DNA of 64,000 nt from Paenibacillus sp. 1781tsa1. GTDB lineage: Bacteria > Bacillota > Bacilli > Paenibacillales > Paenibacillaceae. Below the pieces are notes generated by a model. It did not search any database. It was given only the letters and a program-made list of their open reading frames with translations, and was not told where the DNA came from. Positions 35,123 through 44,192 of this stretch are shown here, piece after piece. Each line of letters opens with the position of its first letter. Position 1 is the first letter of the stretch. The DNA lies in the NCBI RefSeq assembly GCF_024159265.1, contig NZ_JAMYWY010000001.1, positions 3,596,001 to 3,660,000 on the forward strand. The letters run 5' to 3'. A program made the translations under genes and the position numbers.

Positions 35123-36808
35123 ATGTTTAAAACATGGCAAAAACCGCTTCGCATATTGATGGCTGCCACAATGTTATCTGGTGTGCTCGCAGCGTGCAGC
35201 AATGAATCGACATCAGAGAACAAGCCTAGCGACAGTAACGAATTTTATTCCGCTCCGTTTGAAAATGGTAAATATGTTGAACCGGTTACCATATCGACTG
35301 TATTTCCGATCACCAGCAGCTTGAAGTTCAAAAATGGGGAAAACATTGAAAATAACGTTCATACGAAGTGGGCTCACGATACACTGGGGATTGATATTAA
35401 ATACTTATGGACGGTGAGTGAACAAAATAATGCGTATCAGACCAAACTTCGTCTCATGTTAACCTCGGGTCAGAAAATGCCGGATATTATCTCTTTCCGT
35501 GGTGACTCCACGCTGATCAGTGATTTGATCGAATCGGGTCAATTCACGGATGCGGGGGAATTATTTGATAAATATGCCTCCGATGTTTACAAAAAAGCGA
35601 TGGCGGAAGATCCAAACGTATGGAACCCGTATATCCGTGATGGTAAGCGAATGGCTATCCCCATTCTGGAGAACGCTTACAATAATGATCCAGTTATGTA
35701 CATTCGGGAAGATTGGCTAAAGAAGTTAAACTTGAAAGCACCAACCACCTTAGCCAAGTTGGAGGCGGTAATGGATGCCTTCGTCAATCAAGATCCGGAT
35801 GGCAACGGTAAGAAGGATACGATTGCTTTGTCTGTAGGTTTCAAGAATGATCTGAACACCTGGATGTCGGAATCCGGCTGGATTTTTGGCATGTTTGGAG
35901 CGATGCCTAATCAGTGGAACAAAGCCGCAGATGGTTCACTTGCCTACGGCTCCATCCAGCCAGAGATGAAACCCGCACTGACGAAAATGAAAGAATGGAT
36001 GGAAAAAGGATACATTGATAAGGAAGCTGGTCTTTATGATGAGCCCAAAGCAACGCAGGCGTTTACTGCAGGCAAGTCCGGTATAATCGTTGGCCCTTAC
36101 TGGATGACAGGCTGGCCGCTCCCGGATCTGCAAAAAAACGTGCCTGATGCTGAATATAAAGCATATCCACTTCCGGCCGGCCCTGACGGGAAGATGGGAC
36201 GACATGGAACGCCAATAAGTACAGGAGCCGTTCTCATTAATAAGGATATGGAACATAAAGATGCATTCTTTGTATATCAGAACTATTTGTTTGATCACTG
36301 GGCTAATCCGGACAGCACAACGTTCGTGCACGGATTTGCTAAAGGTTATGATTATGACATCGCTCCAGACGGAACCGTTTATAAAGAACTGCAAAGCGAT
36401 AAAATTCCTGGTGGCTGGATTGATGCGATCCGTTATACGTTGACGTTTGACGGCGCGATTATCCCTAACCTGATGATGAATACCCTGGCAGAACTTGCAG
36501 GTGGGAAAGAACCAACCACTCAGTATGAGAAAAACCTGGCAGACCGTATCCCTGAACAGATTAAGGCCGCCAAGATTGTCATTGACCAAAAAGATATTAT
36601 CATGCCTGAGATGTTCACGGGTGTACCCACGAAAACACAAGTTTCCCGAGGCGATATGCTGAGCAAGCTGGAAAAAGAAGTGTTGAATAAAATCATTTAT
36701 GGCCAAGCACCTGTTGATGATTTTGATGCATTCGTGCAACAGTACATGTCTTCTGGCGGTAAACAGATCACGGAAGAAGTAAACGCATGGTATGACACGA
36801 TAAAATAA
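35123..36808 (+). CDS. Sugar ABC transporter solute-binding lipoprotein
   Basis: A 561-residue lipoprotein; the lipobox SGVLAAC puts the lipidated Cys at residue 25, followed by a Ser/Glu-rich linker. The mature part is a large LplA-type binding protein (DTLGIDIKYLWTVSEQNNAY, AFVNQDPDGNGKKDTIALSV, FTAGKSGIIVGPYWMTGWPL). DPDGNGKKD is a calcium-binding-like loop common in this type. With the two permeases it should import xylo- or arabinoxylo-oligosaccharides released by the GH10 xylanase; the substrate is inferred from context. GGGGGAG precedes the ATG. Confidence 0.93.
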   Translation: MFKTWQKPLRILMAATMLSGVLAACSNESTSENKPSDSNEFYSAPFENGKYVEPVTISTVFPITSSLKFKNGENIENNVHTKWAHDTLGIDIKYLWTVSEQNNAYQTKLRLMLTSGQKMPDIISFRGDSTLISDLIESGQFTDAGELFDKYASDVYKKAMAEDPNVWNPYIRDGKRMAIPILENAYNNDPVMYIREDWLKKLNLKAPTTLAKLEAVMDAFVNQDPDGNGKKDTIALSVGFKNDLNTWMSESGWIFGMFGAMPNQWNKAADGSLAYGSIQPEMKPALTKMKEWMEKGYIDKEAGLYDEPKATQAFTAGKSGIIVGPYWMTGWPLPDLQKNVPDAEYKAYPLPAGPDGKMGRHGTPISTGAVLINKDMEHKDAFFVYQNYLFDHWANPDSTTFVHGFAKGYDYDIAPDGTVYKELQSDKIPGGWIDAIRYTLTFDGAIIPNLMMNTLAELAGGKEPTTQYEKNLADRIPEQIKAAKIVIDQKDIIMPEMFTGVPTKTQVSRGDMLSKLEKEVLNKIIYGQAPVDDFDAFVQQYMSSGGKQITEEVNAWYDTIK

Positions 36809-36814
36809 AAAAGG

Positions 36815-36873
36815 AACCGCACTTCATGTACAAGGAGTTTCATTTACCTGTGTACATGAAGTGCGGTTTTTTA
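36815..36873. terminator. Strong terminator between the ABC operon and convergent YesN gene
   Basis: An 18-bp perfect stem: AACCGCACTTCATGTACA (36815-36832) against its complement (36851-36868), followed by T5. It probably works for the plus strand; the minus strand has an A/T-rich flank too. Confidence 0.9.
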
Positions 36874-36910
36874 CTTTGTTTTACGCTAACTTTCTTCATG
36901 ATACTCTGAT

Positions 36911-38527
36911 TTATTGCTCCCGGTAATCCTGAGGCGTCATACCAAATTTATCGCGAAACACCTTGATGAAATATTGGGAGTTGGCGTAGCCCAGTTTATC
37001 GGAAATCTCATATACCTTATCCTGCGAATGGTTAAGCAGGTATAGGGCAAGATCCATTTTGACACTTAGAATGTACTCACTCAAGCTGATGCCTTGTAAT
37101 TGTTTGAACAGTTTGGAGACGTAAACCGGATGCAAGGATACATGATCCGCGATCGATTGGAGACTGAGGGAGTGCAGATGGGTGGAAACAAACGTCTTGA
37201 TCTGATGAATGACGTCATGTTGCTCATCTAAAGACTGTTCTTCCAGCTTCATACGCAGCCGATCAAGCATGTTCTCCGCCCAATCTGTAAGCTGGGATAC
37301 GGACCGAAAAGGCACACGCGTGACCCATTCGTTTCCGACCAGATCGGATAACAGCGCATGATTTTTGTGGGCAATGTAATGGAAGGCCGATAACAATATA
37401 ATCTGAATCTCATCCAGATGTTCTTCGGTTTGTTCAGGCAGCGTGCTATACCCAGCCTCAATTCGGTGCAGACGTTCTTTGAATACTTCCCATTGTCCCG
37501 TTTCAAGCAAATGATTGAAGGTTGGTGGTTCATATAATATATGCAAGGAACGAATGGATACGGGACGATAGCTTTCCTGAAGGGAAAGGAAGTACCCTGT
37601 ACCGTTACCTACCTGCTTTTTGAGAGCGGACAGGGCTTGCTCATACATGTCACGGATATCATGCTGGAGTTCACCCTTTTGGCTCAGGATGACGGAAATG
37701 CCACCTTTCAGATATTCATTGACATTATGATGCAGCTGTAGGGAGATATGTGTGAGATCCTGATTCTGATCCTCAACCTGATCCTGCTCCGGCAATTGCT
37801 TCCTGTGACTTAACTTTAGCAAGAAAACCAGATAATCATAACGATCTCGACAATGCCAGGTATGAAAAACTGTATTGAATAACTCACATGCAATGTTGGT
37901 CACAGCGTATTCAAACAATTGCAGGCTGCTCGTCGTATGTCTGGTGAAATGTTCTTCCAGTCGTACCAGAACAAGCTGAACTTCATCTTCGGCATGGAAG
38001 GGCAGATGATAGTGTTCCAACTTCTCGTTCAGAGCATCTTCAGTATAACGATTACCTTCAATCAACTGATTCAGCAGCCTGTCCTTAAGTGAAGGCAGGT
38101 GCTCGCGAAACGAGTTCATCGCCTGTTCATAAAACAAGGCTCTGCGGATATGCTCCTCAATGGAAAGTACCGTACTCTCCAGACATGCCGCCAGTTTTTC
38201 GATATCAAGCGGTTTTAATAAATACTCAACAACCCCATGTTTGGTCGCTTCTTTCGCATACTCGAACTCGGCATAACCGGTAAGCAAAATACAGGGCAGG
38301 TTGGGTCTAGCCGCCTTGATCTGCCGAATCAGCTCAAGTCCATTCATCACCGGCATTGAAATATCGGTAATCACGATATCTACGGTCTGTTCATCCAGAA
38401 TGGATAAGGCCTGCATTCCGGAATATGCTTTGTGAATACGCTCAATCCGATAATCATCCCATGGAAATGAGATCTCAAGATCATCAATCACATAGGATTC
38501 ATCGTCAACTAACAGAATCTGATGCAT
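36911..38527 (-). CDS. YesN-type AraC response regulator of the xylan locus
   Basis: A 538-residue regulator. The open frame extends 38 codons upstream into the kinase gene, but GGAGG 9 bases before ATG 38527 and the receiver start MHQILLVDDES fix the start. Receiver domain residues 1-120: phospho-Asp55 in IVITDISMPVMNG, Lys in YLLKPLD. The middle 300 residues are the helical linker common to YesN proteins. Two AraC HTH units end it: LQSIADHVSLHPVYVSKLFK and KVYEISDKLGYANSQYFIKV, then FRDKFGMTPQDYRE. It overlaps the kinase by 23 bases. It probably activates the convergent xylanase/ABC genes. Confidence 0.93.
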   Translation of the reverse strand: MHQILLVDDESYVIDDLEISFPWDDYRIERIHKAYSGMQALSILDEQTVDIVITDISMPVMNGLELIRQIKAARPNLPCILLTGYAEFEYAKEATKHGVVEYLLKPLDIEKLAACLESTVLSIEEHIRRALFYEQAMNSFREHLPSLKDRLLNQLIEGNRYTEDALNEKLEHYHLPFHAEDEVQLVLVRLEEHFTRHTTSSLQLFEYAVTNIACELFNTVFHTWHCRDRYDYLVFLLKLSHRKQLPEQDQVEDQNQDLTHISLQLHHNVNEYLKGGISVILSQKGELQHDIRDMYEQALSALKKQVGNGTGYFLSLQESYRPVSIRSLHILYEPPTFNHLLETGQWEVFKERLHRIEAGYSTLPEQTEEHLDEIQIILLSAFHYIAHKNHALLSDLVGNEWVTRVPFRSVSQLTDWAENMLDRLRMKLEEQSLDEQHDVIHQIKTFVSTHLHSLSLQSIADHVSLHPVYVSKLFKQLQGISLSEYILSVKMDLALYLLNHSQDKVYEISDKLGYANSQYFIKVFRDKFGMTPQDYREQ

Positions 38528-40235
38528 CTGCAATATCCTCCTTATGTATAGTAATGATGCACAGGGTACCTTCATATAAGATGGATTGAACGGACAAGCC
38601 CGACCGTTTGCCATATGTGAGTCTGATTCGCTGATTGACATTTCGAACTCCAGTTCCGATCTGTTCCTCTGGGCGGGTTAGTTCATCCATATGTTTGCAG
38701 ATCAGTGACAGTCGCTCTTTGGGCATACCTACACCATTATCTGCAATAATGATACGGATGACCTCTTGGTCCTGCTCCGCGCGAATCGTAATTTGCCCTG
38801 AACCCATGGAGGGTTCAATCCCATGTTTGACCCCATTTTCAACGAGTGGCTGCAAAATCATACGAGGGATACGTACCGAGAGAAGCTCTTTGGGTACATC
38901 GATATCAAAAGTAATCGTTTTTTTTCGCATATGAATAATGGACATGTAATGATTCACAAAACGAAGCTCTTCACCCAGCGTGGAATCCATATCTTCAATA
39001 CGATGAATATAACGGCAGTAGGAAGCCAGCTCCAACGTCATGGCTGTGACTGATTCATAATCCTTTACACTCGATTTGCTCTGAATATAGTTGAGACAGT
39101 TGTATAGGAAATGAGGATTGATCTGAGCCTGATACTGCTTGAGTCTGGCCTCTTTGACAGAAAGCTCTCCAAGAAGGACCTGCTCAATTAATGTCTGCGT
39201 ATTCTCAGCCATTCGGTTGAATGATCGACCCAGGATTTTGAATTCCAGAATCTGAGTTTCGTCGACACGGCTGGAGAAATCTCCCCGGTCAAACCGGTCG
39301 ATCGCTTTACGCAACCGAATAATGGGTTGTTGAATCTGATTACGCAGAGCCAAGATGTACAAAAGCGAAAGAAGCAGCAGGGCTACAAGTGCCAGCACAA
39401 ACAACGTATTGTTACGTGAAATGGATTGCTGAAGCTGATTGGTTGGATGATAATCGATAAAGTACAAATCCAGAATACTTGCTTTCATATACGTGATGAA
39501 GTAATTCCTGTCCTGAAAGGCGATTTCAAAGAAACCTCTGTCATTTCTAAGCTGTGGAACAACCTGAGCATCAGCCTGGGCAAGTTGAAGGGAGCCTGAA
39601 CCGCGAATGGCTGTTTGAAAATGGGAATCATACAGCATCGGTGTTCCGGATGTATAATCAGACATCATTTTCTGCAATACGTCTAATGAGATCCTGATCT
39701 CGATATACATCGGCCCTCGATGTCCCTTGGTGAGATGTGAATAATAACCTGTACCATCTTTGTTCATATGTAGTATCCATTGATCGAGCGGATCTGTGGA
39801 CATAGAGAATGATCGGAACGAGAACTGGGGATCAGAAGATACCGTATCCTTTTGATCCGGATAATATAAAATAATGGTATTGTTCCATGAGGTGGAAGCA
39901 CTGTTTAAAGCCAGCTTCTCAATGAGCTCCAGCTTGGCCTTGTATTTAGCAAAATCATTTCCGTAATGCAGAACATATGTATAACCTCTGACGGATTGAT
40001 CCTCTGATAATGTTAGCGCATTCATTAATACCTGTTCAAATTGATTTGATAGCTGGGAGGACATGAATCGCACTTCGCCCAATTTATTCTTTTCCAACTC
40101 TCGTTGAATATCTTCCACATTTAATCGATAGATCCACCAGAAGATCAGTACAATCAGCATAAACATCAAAACTAGACCGAATGCCAGCTTTTGAAAAATA
40201 GAGCCGTTCTCTGTGGCATACTTTTCCTTCAACAT
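38505..40235 (-). CDS. YesM-type sensor histidine kinase of the xylan locus
   Basis: A 576-residue membrane kinase: TM1 at residues 15-35 (LAFGLVLMFMLIVLIFWWIY), an extracytoplasmic dCache-like sensor to about 290, TM2 (TLFVALVALLLLSLLYILAL), a HAMP domain (QQPIIRLRKAIDRFDRGDFS), the His_kinase box QINPHFLYNCLNYIQSKSSV with the phospho-His, and the ATPase region (PLVENGVKHGIEPSMGSGQI, IIADNGVGMPKERL). GGAGG precedes the ATG by 7 bases. It should detect xylo-oligosaccharides directly or through the binding protein and phosphorylate the regulator encoded in the overlapping gene. Confidence 0.94.
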   Translation of the reverse strand: MLKEKYATENGSIFQKLAFGLVLMFMLIVLIFWWIYRLNVEDIQRELEKNKLGEVRFMSSQLSNQFEQVLMNALTLSEDQSVRGYTYVLHYGNDFAKYKAKLELIEKLALNSASTSWNNTIILYYPDQKDTVSSDPQFSFRSFSMSTDPLDQWILHMNKDGTGYYSHLTKGHRGPMYIEIRISLDVLQKMMSDYTSGTPMLYDSHFQTAIRGSGSLQLAQADAQVVPQLRNDRGFFEIAFQDRNYFITYMKASILDLYFIDYHPTNQLQQSISRNNTLFVLALVALLLLSLLYILALRNQIQQPIIRLRKAIDRFDRGDFSSRVDETQILEFKILGRSFNRMAENTQTLIEQVLLGELSVKEARLKQYQAQINPHFLYNCLNYIQSKSSVKDYESVTAMTLELASYCRYIHRIEDMDSTLGEELRFVNHYMSIIHMRKKTITFDIDVPKELLSVRIPRMILQPLVENGVKHGIEPSMGSGQITIRAEQDQEVIRIIIADNGVGMPKERLSLICKHMDELTRPEEQIGTGVRNVNQRIRLTYGKRSGLSVQSILYEGTLCIITIHKEDIADASDSVS

Positions 40236-40275
40236 GTCATTTCCTCCTGTAGAAAAAGAACGATCATCTCTAGCT

Positions 40276-40839
40276 TTATTGTTGTTTGTTCAACCACTCC
40301 GATTGCAGCATTGCATATTGAAACTCATCTATCCAGAAGCCTTTGGACATGTAATTTTCAAGCAGGTGTCCTTCACGTCTCATGCCCAATCGCTCTAACA
40401 CTTGAATCGATTTTGTGTTTCTTACATCGGCAAAAGCGATCATCTTATGTTTATTTAGAGCGCCAAATACATAGTCCATCAGGGCACAAAGTGCCTCATT
40501 CATGTATCCTTTGCCTTGAAACTCAGGTGCAAGAGTGAATCCGAGCTCAACAATTTGAGGTTCATCTGCACGTGTATGAATGGCACAATCGCCGATTAAC
40601 TGATCCGACTCCGTTAGAGCAATTGCGTATTGGAACCAGGTCCCGGGCTGGTTAGGGGAATGTACTATTTGTTTGCTGATAAATGCTTCAGCTTCTTGGA
40701 GCGTATAATTTTCCCAAGATTGAAAACGGGAAACATCTGGATTAGCCCGGTATTGATAGAAAGAATGTACATCCTGCAAATTGAACTTGCGAATAACAAG
40801 ACGCTCAGTCACGCAATATACTTCGTTTGAGTTCTTCAT
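40276..40839 (-). CDS. GNAT acetyltransferase, RimJ/RimL type
   Basis: A 187-residue N-acetyltransferase. It begins TERLVIRKFNLQDVHSFYQY, then LIGDCAIHTRADEPQIVELG, the acetyl-CoA loop FTLAPEFQGKGYMNEALCAL (Q-G-K-G), and FADVRNTKSIQVLERLGMRR EG, all as in ribosomal-protein-type acetyltransferases. GAGG lies upstream of the ATG. It is a single gene behind the YesMN pair with a 40-base gap; its target is unknown. Confidence 0.9.
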   Translation of the reverse strand: MKNSNEVYCVTERLVIRKFNLQDVHSFYQYRANPDVSRFQSWENYTLQEAEAFISKQIVHSPNQPGTWFQYAIALTESDQLIGDCAIHTRADEPQIVELGFTLAPEFQGKGYMNEALCALMDYVFGALNKHKMIAFADVRNTKSIQVLERLGMRREGHLLENYMSKGFWIDEFQYAMLQSEWLNKQQ

Positions 40840-40967
40840 ATCATAAACCTCACTTTTTCTGTGTAATGTTCGCTTGCAGGTGGTGGCGGCTTCATATCTC
40901 TGGTTTTGATTCTAACATAAATCGCCGCAGCCTATTATTCTCACAGGCTTACGGCGATTGTCCATTC

Positions 40968-42116
40968 TTAAACTGCTTTTGCTTCAAGTGTTGGCGTTGG
41001 CACCTGTGATTCTCTTCGCAGGAATAATCCTATACCTAATGAAGCCAAACCGATAATCAGTATACAAGCTCCTAACTCTACACTATAAAAAGTCAACTCA
41101 CCGTGTCTAAAGGCCATTCCACGAATCATACGATTGAGCCAATTCATAGGCAGAGCCCATGCCGTAACTTGAAAAAATGTTGGAAATGCAAGCGGCGTCA
41201 GTTGAATACCTGTTACTAGAAATGATGGATATAGGATCAAGCTCATTCTGGCACCAACTCTAGATACGTTTTGAACAGAATAACCAAGCAACATTGCGAG
41301 CAAACATAATGCCATCGAATACAGCAATAAAGGAACGATAAAGATATACGGCGCCGCTTCGAATCGCATATGTCCCACTTGTTTTAACATCCCATAACTG
41401 AGCAGGGAAGAGCAGGTGCTTAATATCACATAAGGCAAGGCCCGAATCCATAGCTTGAAGGGAGAAGTCCCAGCTGACAAAAGTTTACCCTCTTGCCGAA
41501 GGCGGGGAACGATCGCGCCAGCCGCACCCGTCGTGAGCATCAGTATGATGATATTTACAAATCCAATCACCATGGTACCGATATAACTTGAATTTGGATT
41601 ATATAACATGCGCTGCACTTGAGATAGCGGGGACACCAGAGCTTTTGCTGATTCGATGTCCATGCCGGTTTGAGCAAGACGTGATACAGCAAGCGTCATA
41701 TTTTCGGTTGTTATTATTTCTTGAATTGCAGGCCGGATACCACTAAGGCTAGAAGGCATCGTATTGTCCATCCATATCCCGATACTTGAGGGCAGTCCCT
41801 TGTCTTTACGTTGCTCTAATCCGTCCGGCAAGAAAATGACTGCCACTGCCTTCTCGTTCGCCAGCAGCGTATCCGGAGAGAGGCGATTGGGAAACACATT
41901 CGTGACTTTCATATATTGAGAAGCATTGAATTCTTCAATGAGTTGCCTTGAATACGAAGAGTGATCCTCATCCACAACCACTACCGGTGTTTCGCTCAAC
42001 TGATTTTGGGAGAACATAAGCCCGAAAAATACAGCGGCAATTAGAGGGGCAGCAAAAATAATAACGATCCACTTACTCCCGCGTATGTGCTTCCATTCAT
42101 CAGCCAGTGATTTCAT
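40968..42116 (-). CDS. ABC-2 type transporter permease
   Basis: A 382-residue permease with the ABC-2 plan: TM1 (WIVIIFAAPLIAAVFFGLMF), an outer domain of about 130 residues (VVVVDEDHSSYSRQLIEEFN; VAVIFLPDGLEQRKDKGLPS), then five C-terminal helices from SSYIGTMVIGFVNIIILMLT onward. A TTG at 42119 begins the open frame, but ATG 42116 sits 7 bases after GGAGGTG. The gene overlaps the upstream HlyD-like gene by 17 bases. No ATPase gene is adjacent, as in some YhgE or DrrB-like pairs; export of a drug or lipid is the usual role. Confidence 0.85.
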   Translation of the reverse strand: MKSLADEWKHIRGSKWIVIIFAAPLIAAVFFGLMFSQNQLSETPVVVVDEDHSSYSRQLIEEFNASQYMKVTNVFPNRLSPDTLLANEKAVAVIFLPDGLEQRKDKGLPSSIGIWMDNTMPSSLSGIRPAIQEIITTENMTLAVSRLAQTGMDIESAKALVSPLSQVQRMLYNPNSSYIGTMVIGFVNIIILMLTTGAAGAIVPRLRQEGKLLSAGTSPFKLWIRALPYVILSTCSSLLSYGMLKQVGHMRFEAAPYIFIVPLLLYSMALCLLAMLLGYSVQNVSRVGARMSLILYPSFLVTGIQLTPLAFPTFFQVTAWALPMNWLNRMIRGMAFRHGELTFYSVELGACILIIGLASLGIGLFLRRESQVPTPTLEAKAV

Positions 42117-42522
42117 CAAGCTGCACCTCCGCAGTCATCCCCGGAAGCAAATCTGTACTGGTTGGAATAGAAATCCGGATCAGAAACATACTTAGATCTG
42201 CTTGGCCCTTTTCCCGCGTCATGCGCAGATTGGCGAATTGAGGAGAGGGGGATATCGACGTAACCACACCTTCCTTTACAAGAAGATTCTCCAGATATGG
42301 AAAACGAACGTTCACCTTTTGATCTGCTTGAATCTGGTTAATCTGCGATTCCGGAATATAAAGATCAACATAAAATCCTTCAGTGTTAGGTTCAGTATTC
42401 AATATTCCCTGCTTTTTACTTTCAGCCTGACTCACGGCGTCTGTACCTTTCGCGATCAACAAACCGCCTGCCAAAATAATGATCAAAGTTATGACGATAT
42501 ATAATCTCCATTTAGACTTCAA
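42100..42522 (-). CDS. Short HlyD/MFP-like membrane protein
   Basis: A 140-residue protein with one N-terminal helix (YIVITLIIILAGGLLIAKGT) and only the C-terminal half of a membrane fusion protein: EGFYVDLYIPESQINQIQAD QKVNVRFPYL and ISIPTSTDLLPGMTAEVQLD. The coiled-coil hairpin and lipoyl half present in full HlyD proteins are absent, so it is either a genuine minimal partner of the ABC-2 permease, suited to a one-membrane cell, or a decayed adaptor. The open frame and coupled overlap with the permease favour function. Confidence 0.75.
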   Translation of the reverse strand: MKSKWRLYIVITLIIILAGGLLIAKGTDAVSQAESKKQGILNTEPNTEGFYVDLYIPESQINQIQADQKVNVRFPYLENLLVKEGVVTSISPSPQFANLRMTREKGQADLSMFLIRISIPTSTDLLPGMTAEVQLDEITG

Positions 42523-42594
42523 GATGATCTCTCCCTAATCTTATTACTCTCTATTATGATAAGAGTGGGTTAACACACAATTTTCCAAGCGTAA

Positions 42595-43995
42595 TCAAAC
42601 GACATCCGGTTTCCTTTGTTCCATTCTCTGATGGGCTTGTTCTGCGGCCTCCATGATGATTTCGCCTAGCGTTGGATGCGGATGAATGGTCATGGTTATA
42701 TCTTCTACCGTTGCTCCCATCTCAATCGCAAGGGACAACTCGGAGATTAGCGTAGAAGCTTCAGCCCCGACAATCTGTGCACCTAATACAAGGCCAGAAG
42801 CAGCGTGAGCGACAATTTTGACAAATCCTTCGGTTTCCTTCAGAGCCAGTGCACGGCCATTAATAGAGAATACAGATTTGCCAACGACAACAGGAATTGA
42901 TTTTTGCTTACACGCCGTTTCGCTAAGACCAACGCTCGCAATCTCCGGGTGAGAAAACACAACGAGCGGAATAGCTTTGTAATCGATGACAGAGGGTTTG
43001 CCCGCGATAGCTTCTGCTGCAATTTTTGCTTCATAAGAAGCTTTATGAGCCAAAGCAGGGCCTTGAACAATATCTCCAATGGCATAGATATGCGGGATGG
43101 ATGTTCTACACTGTATGTCAATCTCGATCAAGCCTTGTGGAGTAGGGGACAGACCTATATGTTCAAGACCCAAAGTTCCATCTGTGTTCGGTTTCCTGCC
43201 CACCGTAATTAATGCATAGTCAGCTTGAACAACATGGTGTTCATTCTGACGCATATAGTGGAGATCGATGTGACTCGTATATTGGTCTGCCCCTGTAACC
43301 TTAGCTTCGGTTAAGATGGTTATCCCGTCCTTTTTCAGTTGACGAACGACAGGTGCAACAAGCTCTGCTTCGAATCCGGGCAAAATCTGTTCACCCCCCT
43401 CGAGCATCGTAACGTTGGTTCCAAATCTCGCAAACATCTGACCCAGTTCCACGCCAATATAACCGCCGCCAACCACAACGAGACGCTCCGGAATGTCGGG
43501 CAGCGATAGCGCCTCAGTGGAAGAGAGAATCCGTCCGCCGTAAGGAAGAGAGCTTATTTCAATCGGACGGGAACCGGTTGCCAGGATGAGATGCTTAAAG
43601 CCTATTCGACGCACATTCTGTTCAGCGTGATATATTTCAGCGGTATTCGCATCAATCAAGCTTGCTTCTCCTTCGATAACAGTCACACCCGCCGTTTTAA
43701 GCAAAAACCGAACCCCTCCAGACTGCTTATCCACCACAGCTTGCTTAAACACCTGAGCCTCCTGAAAAGAAGAAGCTCCGTCAACAGCCCCCCATTGTCT
43801 GCGTAAATGAAGACGCTCCGCTTCAGCAATAAGCGCTTTGGAAGGAATACAGCCTACATGCGTACAGACACCTCCGATCTGTTGGCGCTCTACAATGGCT
43901 GTTTTCATGCCTAGTTGTGACGAACGTAAAGCAGCCACATAACCGCCAGGCCCTGATCCAATGACCAGCGTATCTACGACTTCTAATGAATTCAT
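42595..43995 (-). CDS. lpdA: Dihydrolipoamide dehydrogenase-type flavoprotein
   Basis: A 466-residue pyridine nucleotide-disulfide oxidoreductase. GGAGGT 7 bases before ATG 43995 overrides the longer open frame. FAD site: LVIGSGPGGYVAALRSSQLG; redox disulfide: GGVCTHVGCIPSKAL (Cys-x4-Cys as in lipoamide dehydrogenases, with Thr-His replacing the usual Leu-Asn); NAD site: RLVVVGGGYIGVELGQMFAR; second FAD motif IYAIGDIVQGPALAHKA; C-terminal active His-Glu in TIHPHPTLGEIIMEA. There are no E1/E2 complex genes next to it, so it is a standalone copy, possibly supplying another system or reducing small molecules. Divergent from and probably repressed by the TetR at 44193. Confidence 0.93.
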   Translation of the reverse strand: MNSLEVVDTLVIGSGPGGYVAALRSSQLGMKTAIVERQQIGGVCTHVGCIPSKALIAEAERLHLRRQWGAVDGASSFQEAQVFKQAVVDKQSGGVRFLLKTAGVTVIEGEASLIDANTAEIYHAEQNVRRIGFKHLILATGSRPIEISSLPYGGRILSSTEALSLPDIPERLVVVGGGYIGVELGQMFARFGTNVTMLEGGEQILPGFEAELVAPVVRQLKKDGITILTEAKVTGADQYTSHIDLHYMRQNEHHVVQADYALITVGRKPNTDGTLGLEHIGLSPTPQGLIEIDIQCRTSIPHIYAIGDIVQGPALAHKASYEAKIAAEAIAGKPSVIDYKAIPLVVFSHPEIASVGLSETACKQKSIPVVVGKSVFSINGRALALKETEGFVKIVAHAASGLVLGAQIVGAEASTLISELSLAIEMGATVEDITMTIHPHPTLGEIIMEAAEQAHQRMEQRKPDVV

Positions 43996-44015
43996 GATTG
44001 GTACCTCCAAATTTA

Positions 44016-44065
44016 AAATATGATGATCGTAATATATTATAGTCATCATATTTAAAAGGAGTCAA
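44016..44065 (-). promoter_or_regulatory. lpdA promoter and TetR operator
   Basis: On the minus strand, -35 TTGACT (44060-44065), 18-base spacer, -10 TATAAT (44036-44041). ATATGATGACTATAATAT covers the -10 and matches ATATGATAACTATAATAT at the divergent tetR promoter. AAATATGATGA (44016-44026) and TCATCATATTT (44043-44053) form an additional perfect inverted repeat. Confidence 0.75.
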
Positions 44066-44115
44066 TACTCCATTTGTAGTCGCTCTCCCGTTGCTGAAGG
44101 TGCTGATAGTATGAA

Positions 44116-44147
44116 TTGACATTAAATAATATGATAACTATAATATT
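44116..44147 (+). promoter_or_regulatory. tetR promoter and operator of the lpdA divergon
   Basis: Consensus -35 TTGACA (44116-44121), 17-base spacer, -10 TATAAT (44139-44144). AATATGATAACTATAATATT (44128-44147) overlaps the -10 and is the inverted counterpart of the sequence in the lpdA promoter. Confidence 0.8.
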
Positions 44148-44192
44148 TTAAAAAACATTAAATACTGACCTTTACAAGGGGGAGGAAGCAGG

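Noticed and set aside
35936..36739. 267-codon minus-strand open frame inside the sugar-binding protein gene
   Set aside because: Antisense of a clear lipoprotein; composition is Cys/Arg/Phe-rich, as expected from a reversed reading.
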